The position numbers and the translations under genes are program-made. The notes under the pieces were generated by a model. The model ran no database searches, was not told the origin of the DNA, and saw only the letters and a program-made list of their open reading frames with translations. 64,000 bases of DNA from Streptomyces cellostaticus. Lineage in GTDB: Bacteria; Actinomycetota; Actinomycetes; Streptomycetales; Streptomycetaceae. The DNA is taken from assembly GCF_023630175.1 (NCBI RefSeq), contig NZ_JALLIN010000008.1, positions 1 to 64,000 on the forward strand, in the 5' to 3' direction. Below are positions 18,312-25,396 of this stretch, one piece after another. Position 1 is the stretch's first letter; every line of letters starts with the position of its first letter.

Positions 18312-18541
18312 TCGAAGGCCGCCCGACGGGCACGCTTACGGGCCTCGTGCGCGGCCGCCGCGGCGTCGAACTCGCCTCGCTCACCGCGTGCGGCCAGCTT
18401 CTCCGCCGCCTCCAGCCGTCTGATCCGGGCTACGTAGTCCCGCAGGGCAGCATTGACCGTCTCCTTCTTCGTGGACGCGCCCATCAGGCGCATCGCCTCG
18501 GCCAGCGCCTCGTCATCGAGATCGATCTGGGTCACGGACAT
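18308..18541 (-). CDS. vapB: VapB-type antitoxin
   Basis: 77-aa antitoxin. The N-terminus SVTQIDLDDEALAEAMRLMG followed by TKKETVNAALRDYV is a ribbon-helix-helix DNA-binding domain; the basic/acidic C-terminal helix binds the PIN toxin. I chose the ATG at 18541 because GGGGGTGG lies 5 bases upstream. A perfect 7-bp inverted repeat upstream is the likely autorepression site. Confidence 0.85.
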   Translation of the reverse strand: MSVTQIDLDDEALAEAMRLMGASTKKETVNAALRDYVARIRRLEAAEKLAARGERGEFDAAAAAHEARKRARRAAFE

Positions 18542-18569
18542 ACGGCCACCCCCGCCAGTGAGAGGACAC

Positions 18570-18592
18570 GATGTACATATCCAACGTACATC
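18570..18592 (-). promoter_or_regulatory. Probable VapB operator/promoter
   Basis: GATGTAC and GTACATC form a perfect 7-bp inverted repeat with a 9-bp spacer, about 30 bp upstream of the antitoxin ATG. The spacer and repeat are AT-rich relative to the surroundings and on the minus strand contain a TATGTA -10-like hexamer. This is the expected placement for autoregulation by an RHH antitoxin-toxin complex. Confidence 0.55.
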
Positions 18593-18733
18593 ACCAACAT
18601 GCGTTGCGTCGTGTCCTGAGTGTGCCGCGGCGACCCGCTCGCGCCCGCATCCGCCATGCTGGGGGCCATACGGCCGTGCACCCCATGGTCGGCCACCACA
18701 AGCCTGCACGTTCCCCGGCGCAAGATGCCCTGA

Positions 18734-19030
18734 TCAGCGACATCCGCCGTTTCACCCCTGGCCGCGTGGCTGCACCGCCTCGATGCCGTGAACCTGGCGC
18801 AGGTACTGGAGGCACGGCCGGACGCCGCGTCCCCGCCTGCGCTCCGCTCGGCGAGCGAACTGGCCGACCGTCTGCAGCGCCCGGGCTCGGCGTCCCTGGC
18901 CCTGCCCCGGATCCCGCTGCCCGCGCTGCAGGTGGCCGAGGCACTCCCCGCGCTTGGGACACCGGCTCCGCGCGACGCCCCGTCCAAGGGCGGCACGGGT
19001 GAGGCTCACGGCTGCCGATGACCTTCCCCT
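18734..19030 (+). pseudogene. N-terminal fragment of a helicase-associated (XPB-like) protein
   Basis: One plus frame, open from just after a stop at 18731, encodes LAAWLHRLDAVNLAQVLEAR followed by ELADRLQRPGSASLALPRI and ALQVAEALPALG. I recognise this as the N-terminus of large actinobacterial helicase C-terminal/WYL-associated proteins (about 700 aa or more). It stops being recognisable near 18970 and runs into the truncated IS3 element. Only about 75 codons remain, so it is a relic. Identification is from memory of the family. Confidence 0.5.
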
Positions 19031-19857
19031 GCCACAAGAAGCGCCTCCAAGCGCCCTCCGCCCGTTCCGTGCGCGACGAGGAGCTCAAGGAGCAAATCCA
19101 GAAGGTCTACACGTCCAACTACCGCGTCTTCGGGGCCCGGAAGATCTGGCGCGAGCTGAACCGGCAGGGCCACGAAATGGCCCGCTGCACCGTCGAGCGC
19201 CTGATGCGCGAGCTCGGCATCCAGGGCGCGGTGCGCGGCAGGCGCGTCATCACCACGATCCCCGGTGGACAGGCCGAGCGGGCGCCCGATCTCGTCGACC
19301 GCGACTTCGTCGCCTCGGCCCCGAACCGGTGCTGGGTGGCGGACTTCACCCACATGAAGACATGGTCCGCGACCGTCTATGTCGCGTTCGTCGTGGACAC
19401 CTTCTCCCGCCGGATCGTCGGCTGGTCGGCGGCCACCGTCAAGGAGACCGTCTTCGTCCTGGACGCTCTGGAGATGGCGGTCTGGCAACGCGACCGCGAC
19501 CAACAGCTCGTCCGGCCAGATAAGTTGATTCATCACTCGGATGCCGGGTCGCAGTACACATCGTTCAAGCTCGCCGAACACCTGGACGCCGCCGGCATCG
19601 CGGCGAGCATCGGATCCGTCGGCGACGCCTACGACAACGCCCTGATGGAATCGACGATCGGCCTGTACAAGACCGAGTTGATCAAACCCCAGCGGCCTTG
19701 GAAGACGCTCTCGCAGGTCGAGCTGGCCACCGCCGAATGGGTCGACTGGTACAACCACCGAAGACTCCACGGTGAGATAGGCCACGTTCCGCCCGTCGAA
19801 TACGAAGCCAGCTACTACACCGAATCCACGAAACCCCAGGTCACCACCACAACCTGA
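19018..19857 (+). pseudogene. IS3-family transposase OrfB, N-terminally truncated
   Basis: 279-aa DDE transposase. It has the HTH-like HKKRLQAP...SARSVRDEELKEQI region, YRVFGARKIWREL, and then the rve catalytic core: first Asp in WVADFTHM, second in HHSDAGSQYTS, Glu in NALMESTIGLYKTE. The catalytic triad is intact. The usual N-terminal about 25-30 residues are replaced by unrelated sequence, and no OrfA with programmed frameshift site is present, so the element cannot make the fused transposase. Probably inactive. Confidence 0.82.
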
Positions 19858-19884
19858 GATCTCTACTGAACCCGGGGCGATTCA
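19030..19884 (+). mobile_element. 5'-truncated IS3-family insertion sequence
   Basis: The right end is preserved: after the orfB stop the sequence ends in GGGGCGATTCA (19874-19884), matching the GGGGCGGTTCA-type terminal inverted repeat of this IS3 subgroup. The left end, orfA and the left repeat are missing, replaced by helicase-fragment DNA. I see no target-site duplication. This indicates deletion after insertion. Confidence 0.7.
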
Positions 19885-19937
19885 GTTCAGGCCCCCACGA
19901 GCAGGCGCCGTCATCACTGATCGATATATAAAAGATC

Positions 19938-19967
19938 TTGTATCTTAGTATACTCTAGTTGATACAC
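19938..19967 (+). promoter_or_regulatory. AT-rich vapBC operator/promoter
   Basis: A markedly AT-rich stretch (from 19921) contains TGTATC (19939-19944) and GATACA (19961-19966) as an inverted repeat around a nested palindrome AGTATACT (19947-19954). TATACT could be a -10. It is just upstream of the antitoxin ribosome site and is the likely autoregulatory site. Confidence 0.55.
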
Positions 19968-19981
19968 GAAGGAGGATGCCC

Positions 19982-20239
19982 ATGAGTCGTACCGTGATCG
20001 ACCTCGACGACGAGGCCCTGGAAGAAGCGGCCAAGGAACTCGGCACCACGACCAAGCGCGAGACCATCAACACCGCCCTGCGGGAAGTCACGGCGCGTTA
20101 CCGGCGTCTGCGCGCACTCGACGAGGCCCGCGAGCTTGTGGCCGACGGCGCGCTGGACATGGACCTCCTCCTGGACAAGAGCAAGTACCGGCCCGCGAGC
20201 ACGGCCGACGCCACCCCCGACACCGGAGCGCATGAGTGA
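19982..20239 (+). CDS. vapB: VapB-type antitoxin (second module)
   Basis: 85-aa ribbon-helix-helix antitoxin (SRTVIDLDDEALEEAAKELG, then TKRETINTALREVTARYR) with a C-terminal toxin-binding tail. The N-terminal half closely resembles the antitoxin at 18308-18541. GAAGGAGG ends 6 bases before the ATG at 19982, which is why I prefer it to the ATG at 19976. It overlaps vapC by GTGA. Confidence 0.85.
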   Translation: MSRTVIDLDDEALEEAAKELGTTTKRETINTALREVTARYRRLRALDEARELVADGALDMDLLLDKSKYRPASTADATPDTGAHE

Positions 20240-20649
20240 CCGTCGCCGATTACCTCATCGACACCTCCGCGCTCGCCCGCGTCCTGCTCCGCCAGAACAC
20301 GGCCGACTGGGATGACAGGATCGGCGCCGGCCTCGTCGCGATCTGCGACATCACCGAACTCGAGGTCCTCTACTCAGCCCGTTCGGCCGCAGACCGTACG
20401 CGTTTGAAGGCGGCGCTCGACGCCCACTACGTCTGGTGCCCCATGCCGGACGGCGTCTACCGGCGCTCCCGCGTCGTCCAGGAACAGCTGACCGCCAAGG
20501 GTGAGCACCGCAGCGCAGGCCCCGTCGACCTCCTGGTGGCTGCCGCCGCCGAGGAAGCGGGGCTCACACTGCTCCACTGCGACCACGACTTCGACACCAT
20601 CGCCCGCACCACGGGACAGCCGGTCCGCACGATGGACCTCAGGCAGTAG
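20236..20649 (+). CDS. vapC: VapC-type PIN-domain toxin (second module)
   Basis: 137-aa PIN-domain ribonuclease. Catalytic acids are visible in YLIDTSALARV, DITELEVLYSA, PVDLLVAAAAEE and HCDHDFDTIA. It has a GTG start overlapping the antitoxin stop. It shares several blocks with the first VapC (TSAL, HRSAG.VDLLV, DHDF/DNDF), so the two modules are paralogous. It lies near the right end of the island, between the IS remnant and the attachment site. Confidence 0.87.
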   Translation: MTVADYLIDTSALARVLLRQNTADWDDRIGAGLVAICDITELEVLYSARSAADRTRLKAALDAHYVWCPMPDGVYRRSRVVQEQLTAKGEHRSAGPVDLLVAAAAEEAGLTLLHCDHDFDTIARTTGQPVRTMDLRQ

Positions 20650-21141
20650 AGCCTCCACAGCCGCACAGTCGGCGATGAGGCACAGGGCGGCCCTACGGCA
20701 ACGGCCTGTCGAGAACTCAGCCAAAGCCCGGGCGCCCGAGCCGCAGGTCGCGTCCCGCGAAATGGTGTAGCGATGTGGAGTTCGCGACTCTCGTGACCCC
20801 TTGCTCTCGGTCCCGGGTGGCCGAGGACGCACTTCGGATGCGTGCCAGGCACCCATGTAGCACTGGGCCCGCACCGTGCACCCTGCCCCGAGGTGACCTC
20901 GAAGGCAGGTTTCGCCGTACCCGTGTCCTCACAGCGTCCCCAATACGCCTCCGGCTCTTCGCCGAGGCCGCTCCTGGGCTCCTCCACCACCACGCTCCGG
21001 CGCGTTCACGCAGGTCAGCGCAACGCCTACCCCCATCCGCAACTCGCCGCCGAGCTCACGAGCAGCGGATTCAGTCCGATGAGCCGGAGTTGACGTTCCA
21101 ACACTTCAGAAGAGATGTTTCCGCAGGTCACGGCCCTGCGC
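20650..21141. other. Non-coding stretch at the right end of the island
   Basis: About 490 bp with no credible gene. Open frames are short with poor bias and I see no integrase fragment. Near the attachment site, TTGACG (21090-21095) and TTTCCGCAGGTCA (21118-21130) echo TTGACG and TTTTCGCAGGTCA at 5196-5214 near the left end; these may be recombinase arm sites. Confidence 0.4.
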
Positions 21142-21218
21142 TGGTGGGGCGGGTGGGACTCGAACCCACGGCCGACGGATTATGAGTCCGCTGCTCTAAC
21201 CGGCTGAGCTACCGCCCC
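21142..21218 (-). tRNA. tRNA with CAT anticodon (elongator Met, or Ile2)
   Basis: Complete cloverleaf: acceptor GGGGCGG paired with CCGCCCC, D-arm GCTCAGCCGGTTAGAGC, anticodon loop CTCATAA, T-arm GTGGGTTCGAGTCCCAC, discriminator A and encoded CCA. CAT could be elongator Met or lysidine-modified Ile2; I cannot decide without comparison. Its 3' half is the island attachment site. Confidence 0.9.
21143..21189 (-). repeat. Proximal attachment site within the tRNA 3' half
   Basis: A 47-bp sequence identical to 5108-5154, running from the anticodon stem of the intact tRNA to the penultimate base of CCA. It marks the right end of the island. Confidence 0.88.
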
Positions 21219-21361
21219 ATAGCGGCGTGTCGCGTACATGTGTGCGCGCCGTCTGCCGCAGCATAGCCGCTCATACGATCTCCTGCTTCGGATGGTCGGC
21301 TTCCGGGCTGCCGTCCGACCTCGAGGACTTCTCCAGGTCGGCGGCGGTTCCCACGGACATG

Positions 21362-21383
21362 AAAAAGGACCCCGGAGGGTCCT
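21362..21383 (-). terminator. Rho-independent terminator after tRNA-Asn pair
   Basis: On the minus strand AGGACCC, a 4-base loop and GGGTCCT form a 7-bp stem followed by a T run. It lies immediately downstream of the two tRNA-Asn genes. Confidence 0.8.
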
Positions 21384-21394
21384 CGTCCAACGCG

Positions 21395-21467
21395 CTCCCC
21401 CGACTGGACTCGAACCAGTAACCTGCCGGTTAACAGCCGGCTGCTCTGCCAATTGAGCTACGGAGGA
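21395..21467 (-). tRNA. tRNA-Asn (GTT), copy 2 in transcription order
   Basis: Cloverleaf with acceptor TCCTCCG/CGGGGGA (one G-U pair), anticodon loop CTGTTAA and T-arm CTGGTTCGAGTCCAG; anticodon GTT. Discriminator G, CCA not encoded. Identical to the neighbouring copy. Confidence 0.92.
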
Positions 21468-21473
21468 CCGAAG

Positions 21474-21546
21474 CTCCCCCGACTGGACTCGAACCAGTAA
21501 CCTGCCGGTTAACAGCCGGCTGCTCTGCCAATTGAGCTACGGAGGA
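21474..21546 (-). tRNA. tRNA-Asn (GTT), copy 1 in transcription order
   Basis: Identical over all 73 bases to the copy at 21395-21467, separated by only 6 bases. The pair is a tandem duplication, probably transcribed together. Confidence 0.92.
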
Positions 21547-21706
21547 TCGCCTCGTTGCATCGAACGCACCTACCTGGGTATTCGCCAGGGGGCGCGCGCT
21601 CGCTGCGACACATACATTAGCGCAAGCAGGGGGGTGCTCCGCCAATCGGTACTCCCCGGCACCGACGCCGCACCAGAGACCTCGGACATTGGGAAGGGTG
21701 GCAGCC

Positions 21707-22012
21707 ATGCGCTACCGGCTTACGTTCCTCGCCGGAGTGGCCCTCGGTTACGTGCTGGGCACGAGGGCCGGACGCGAGCGCTACGAGCAGCTCAAGAAGT
21801 CTGCTCGCCGGATCGCGGAGAACCCCGCCGTGCGGAACACCGCGGAGACGGCCGCCCAGCAGGGCCGCCAGTACGCGGGCAAGGCGTTCCACACGGTCAG
21901 CGACAAGGTGGGCGACCGGGTCCCGGCGTCGGTGACCCAGCGCGTGCGCTCCCTGCGGGAACGCAACGTGAACGGCACCCCCGAGGACGACTGGGGCACG
22001 AGCAACACATAA
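21707..22012 (+). CDS. YtxH-like small membrane protein
   Basis: 101-aa protein with an N-terminal hydrophobic helix (YRLTFLAGVALGYVLG) and then TRAGRERYEQLKK, which matches the start of YtxH-like proteins. A basic amphipathic tail follows. It is single-pass, probably membrane-anchored with the tail in the cytoplasm. The ATG at 21707 follows a GAAGGG ribosome site. Function is unknown; related proteins are linked to envelope or general stress. Confidence 0.72.
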   Translation: MRYRLTFLAGVALGYVLGTRAGRERYEQLKKSARRIAENPAVRNTAETAAQQGRQYAGKAFHTVSDKVGDRVPASVTQRVRSLRERNVNGTPEDDWGTSNT

Positions 22013-22076
22013 CGCTCTCGCGGCACCCCTGCGCCCAGGGCCGAAGCAAGCGCCGCGATGCGGCAGAATTTTCGCC

Positions 22077-23531
22077 ATGGGGATAGTCGCCGGGTTGGAC
22101 AGCTCACCCGATTTCACGCGCATCGTGGTCTGCGACACGGACACCGGAGCCGTGCTGAGGCAGGGGTACGCCCCGCATCCGGTCGAGACGCCGGACGGCG
22201 GCGGGCGCCCGAGTGACGTGGACCCGCAGGCCTGGCTGCTGTCCCTGGGCGAGGCGGCGGGCGGCGGCCTGCTGGAGGGTGTGCAGGCCATCGGGGTCTC
22301 CACCCAGCAGAACGCGCTGGTCCCGCTGGACGCCCAGGGCAACACGGTGCGGCCTGCCCTGGTCGGCGGGGACAAGCGGGCGCAGGTCGCGGCGGCCGAC
22401 CTGGTCGACGCGCTCGGCGGCCGGGAGGCCTGGGCCCAGGCCGTGGGGTCCGTGCCGCAGGCCGCGCAGCCGGTGACCAAGCTGCGCTGGCTCGCCAAGA
22501 ACGAACCCGAGAACGCGCAGCGCACCGCCCTGCTGCTGCAGGCGCACGACTGGCTGGTCTGGCAGCTCCTGGGGCGGCCGGTGCGGCGGACCACGGACCG
22601 CGGCGGGGCCTCCGGCACCGGGTACTGGTCCGCGGCCACCGGCGGCTACCGGCCCGACCTGGTCGAACTGGCGCTGGGCCACCAGGTGATGCTGCCCGAG
22701 GTGATCGGCCCGTCGGACGCGGCCGGCACCACTCCGGAGGGGCTGCTGATCTCCGCCGGGACCGGCGAGACCATGGCCGCGGCCTTCGGTCTCGGGATCG
22801 GGCTCGGGGACGCGGTGGTCTCCCTGGGCGCGTCCGGGTCCGTGATGGCCGTGCACCCGGAGGCGCTCACCGACCAGTCCGGGATGATCACCTCCCTGGC
22901 CGACGCCACCGGCATGCACCTGCCGGTCGTGACCACCCTGAACGCCGTGCGCACCCTGCGCGGCACCGCCGAACTGCTCGGTCTGCCCGATCTGGAGAGC
23001 CTTTCCGACCTGGCGATGAAGTCGACGCCGGGGTCGCACGGGCTGGTGCTGCTGCCGTACCTGGAGGGCGAGCGGACACCGCAGCTTCCGCACACCGCGG
23101 GCACCCTGGCGGGACTGCGGCGCGAGTCGATGAAGCCCGAGCATCTGGCGCGGGCCTCGTTCGAGGGCATGCTGTGCGGGCTGGCCGACGCGCTGGACGT
23201 GCTGCGCGGGCGGGGTGTCGAGGTGCGGCGGGTGTTCCTGCTCGGCGCGGCCGCCGAGCTGCCCGCGGTCCAGGCCGCGGCACCGTCGCTGTTCGGCGCG
23301 CAGGTCGTCGTACCGCAGCCGGCGGACTACGCGGCGATCGGTGCGGCCCGGCAGGCCGCCTGGGCGCTCGGGGTGTCGCAGGGGGCGCTCGATCCGCGCA
23401 CCCCGCCCGCCTGGAACGGCGCGGCCGCGCAGGTGCTGGAACCGGGCGAGGACCTGGCCGTGGGGCAGGCGGTGCGTCAGCAGTTCGTGTCGGTGCGGGA
23501 GCAGACCCACCCCGGAGCGTTCCGTCCGTGA
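22077..23531 (+). CDS. xylB: FGGY-family carbohydrate kinase (xylulokinase-like)
   Basis: 484-aa sugar kinase. The N-terminal ATPase start GIVAGLDSSPDFTRIVVCD contains the phosphate-binding motif, IGVSTQQNALVPLD is the substrate region, and the C-terminal half has GASGSVMAVHPEA, LLPYLEGERTPQLP and VFLLGAAAELPAVQ. This matches xylulose kinases, which phosphorylate D-xylulose to xylulose 5-phosphate. No xylose isomerase is next to it, so the substrate could be another ketose. It starts at the ATG 65 bp after the YtxH gene. Confidence 0.8.
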   Translation: MGIVAGLDSSPDFTRIVVCDTDTGAVLRQGYAPHPVETPDGGGRPSDVDPQAWLLSLGEAAGGGLLEGVQAIGVSTQQNALVPLDAQGNTVRPALVGGDKRAQVAAADLVDALGGREAWAQAVGSVPQAAQPVTKLRWLAKNEPENAQRTALLLQAHDWLVWQLLGRPVRRTTDRGGASGTGYWSAATGGYRPDLVELALGHQVMLPEVIGPSDAAGTTPEGLLISAGTGETMAAAFGLGIGLGDAVVSLGASGSVMAVHPEALTDQSGMITSLADATGMHLPVVTTLNAVRTLRGTAELLGLPDLESLSDLAMKSTPGSHGLVLLPYLEGERTPQLPHTAGTLAGLRRESMKPEHLARASFEGMLCGLADALDVLRGRGVEVRRVFLLGAAAELPAVQAAAPSLFGAQVVVPQPADYAAIGAARQAAWALGVSQGALDPRTPPAWNGAAAQVLEPGEDLAVGQAVRQQFVSVREQTHPGAFRP

Positions 23532-23662
23532 CCGCCCGGACCCCGGTGGGCGCGGGGAAACGCCGATGGCTTAATCGGTTGAGGTAACACGGGTGGAGTG
23601 TCCGACGATAGGGGCCAAGGGCGCATCGACCAGCCCCTGTCGCCGACTCCGAGAGACGTAGC

Positions 23663-25396
23663 GTGCTCATACGACTTCTACGGACCTATCTCAGGCCCTA
23701 CAAAAAACCCATAGCGTTGCTGGTGCTGCTGCAGTTCCTGCAGACCTGCGCCACCCTCTACCTGCCCACGCTCAACGCCGACATCATCGACAACGGTGTC
23801 GTCAAGGGCGACACGGACCACATCCTGTCCTTCGGCGCCCTGATGATCGGCATCTCGCTGGCGCAGGTGGTGTGCAACATCGGCGCGGTGTACTTCGGCG
23901 CCCGGACCGCTTCCGCGCTCGGCCGGGACGTGCGCGGCGCGGTCTTCGACCGGGTCCAGTCGTTCTCCGCCCGTGAGGTGGGTCACTTCGGGGCGCCGTC
24001 GCTCATCACCCGTACGACGAACGACGTACAGCAGGTCCAGATGCTGGTCCTGATGTCGTTCACCCTGATGGTGTCGGCGCCCATCATGTGTGTCGGCGGG
24101 ATCGTGCTCGCGCTCGGTCTCGACGTGCCGCTGTCCGCGGTCCTCGTCGCCGTCGTGCCGGTGCTCGGCGTCTCCGTGACGCTGATCGTGCGCCGGCTGC
24201 GGCCGCTGTTCCGGTCCATGCAGACGCGCCTGGACACGGTGAACCGGGTGCTGCGCGAGCAGATCACCGGCAACCGGGTGATCCGCGCCTTCGTCCGGGA
24301 CGAGTACGAGCAGGACCGGTTCGCGAAGGCCAACGGGGACCTGACCGACATGCAGCTCGCCACCGGCCGGATGCTCGCCCTCATGTTCCCGATCGTCATG
24401 ACCGTGGTGAACGTGTCCTCCATCGCGGTGGTCTGGTTCGGCGCCCACCGCATCGACAGCGGCGGGATGGCCATCGGTGACCTGACCGCGTTCCTCGCCT
24501 ATCTCATGCAGATCGTCATGTCCGTGATGATGGCCACCTTCATGTTCATGATGGTGCCGCGCGCCGAGGTGTGCGCCGAGCGCATCGAGGAGGTCCTGGG
24601 CACCGACAGCAGCGTGGTGCCGCCGGTCGCCGCGGTGACCGAGCTGCACCGGCACGGGCGGCTGGAGATCCGCGGCGCGGGCTTCCGCTATCCGGGTGCC
24701 GAGGAGCCGGTGCTGAAGGCCGTCGAGCTGGTGGCCCGGCCGGGTGAGACGACCGCCGTGATCGGCTCGACCGGCAGCGGGAAGTCGACGCTGCTCGGCC
24801 TGGTCCCACGGCTGTTCGACGCCACCGAGGGCGAGGTCCTCGTGGACGGCGTCGACGTCCGCGAGATCGACCCGGGGCTGCTCGCCTCGACCGTGGGGCT
24901 CGTGCCGCAGAAGCCGTACCTGTTCGCCGGGACGGTCGCGACCAACCTGCGCTACGGCAATCCGAAGGCCACCGACGAGGAGTTGTGGCAGGCACTGGAG
25001 GTGGCGCAGGCCAAGGACTTCGTCACCGGGCTGGAGGGCGGGCTCGACGCGCCGATCGCGCAGGGCGGCACCAACGTCTCCGGCGGTCAGCGGCAGCGGC
25101 TCGCCATCGCCCGCACGCTGGTGCAGCGCCCGGAGATCTACCTCTTCGACGACTCCTTCTCCGCGCTGGACTACGCCACCGACGCGGCGCTGCGCACCGC
25201 GCTCGGCCGCGAGATCGCCGACGCGACCGTGGTGATCGTCGCCCAGCGGGTGGCCACCATCCGGGAGGCCGACCGGATCATCGTGCTGGACGAGGGACGG
25301 GTGGTCGGCACCGGCCGGCACCACGAGCTGATGGCCACCAACGAGACCTACCGGGAGATCGTGCTCTCCCAGCTGACGGAAGCGGAGGCAGCCTGA
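23663..25396 (+). CDS. ABC exporter half-transporter with degenerate ATPase site
   Basis: 577-aa fused permease-ATPase. Six TM helices occupy residues 15-290 (LLVLLQFLQTCATLYLP...). In the nucleotide-binding domain, Walker A is GSTGSGKST and the signature is VSGGQRQRLAI, but Walker B is YLFDDS (Asp in place of catalytic Glu) and the switch His is replaced by Gln in VIVAQRVATI. This is the usual degenerate-site half of heterodimeric exporters. GTG start. Its stop overlaps the next half-transporter's start (TGATG), and they very probably assemble as a dimer. Substrate unknown (drug or lipid export is typical). Confidence 0.88.
   Translation: MLIRLLRTYLRPYKKPIALLVLLQFLQTCATLYLPTLNADIIDNGVVKGDTDHILSFGALMIGISLAQVVCNIGAVYFGARTASALGRDVRGAVFDRVQSFSAREVGHFGAPSLITRTTNDVQQVQMLVLMSFTLMVSAPIMCVGGIVLALGLDVPLSAVLVAVVPVLGVSVTLIVRRLRPLFRSMQTRLDTVNRVLREQITGNRVIRAFVRDEYEQDRFAKANGDLTDMQLATGRMLALMFPIVMTVVNVSSIAVVWFGAHRIDSGGMAIGDLTAFLAYLMQIVMSVMMATFMFMMVPRAEVCAERIEEVLGTDSSVVPPVAAVTELHRHGRLEIRGAGFRYPGAEEPVLKAVELVARPGETTAVIGSTGSGKSTLLGLVPRLFDATEGEVLVDGVDVREIDPGLLASTVGLVPQKPYLFAGTVATNLRYGNPKATDEELWQALEVAQAKDFVTGLEGGLDAPIAQGGTNVSGGQRQRLAIARTLVQRPEIYLFDDSFSALDYATDAALRTALGREIADATVVIVAQRVATIREADRIIVLDEGRVVGTGRHHELMATNETYREIVLSQLTEAEAA

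Larger units (their letters stand above)
5108..21189. mobile_element. tRNA-integrated genomic island (about 16 kb) carrying Wadjet and TA modules
   Basis: A 47-bp perfect direct repeat (5108-5154 and 21143-21189) bounds the region. The repeat is the 3' half of a CAT-anticodon tRNA gene, from the anticodon stem to the second-last base of CCA. The tRNA is intact only at the right end, with its 3' end facing into the island. This is the layout left when a tyrosine-recombinase element integrates into a tRNA 3' end. The interior is typical cargo: Wadjet, two VapBC pairs, a two-component system, an IS remnant and gene fragments. No integrase, excisionase, replication or transfer gene is seen, so the island is probably decayed or mobilised in trans. 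Confidence 0.85.

Noticed and set aside
5108..21189. An integrase or relaxase gene in the island
   Set aside because: I searched all frames between the repeats for tyrosine or serine recombinase and transfer motifs and found none; the only recombination gene is the truncated IS3 transposase.
21180..21708. ORFs with AVNRQVTGSSPVGGA-type peptides
   Set aside because: They translate the tRNA-Asn and tRNA-CAT genes on the coding strand; no protein is expected.
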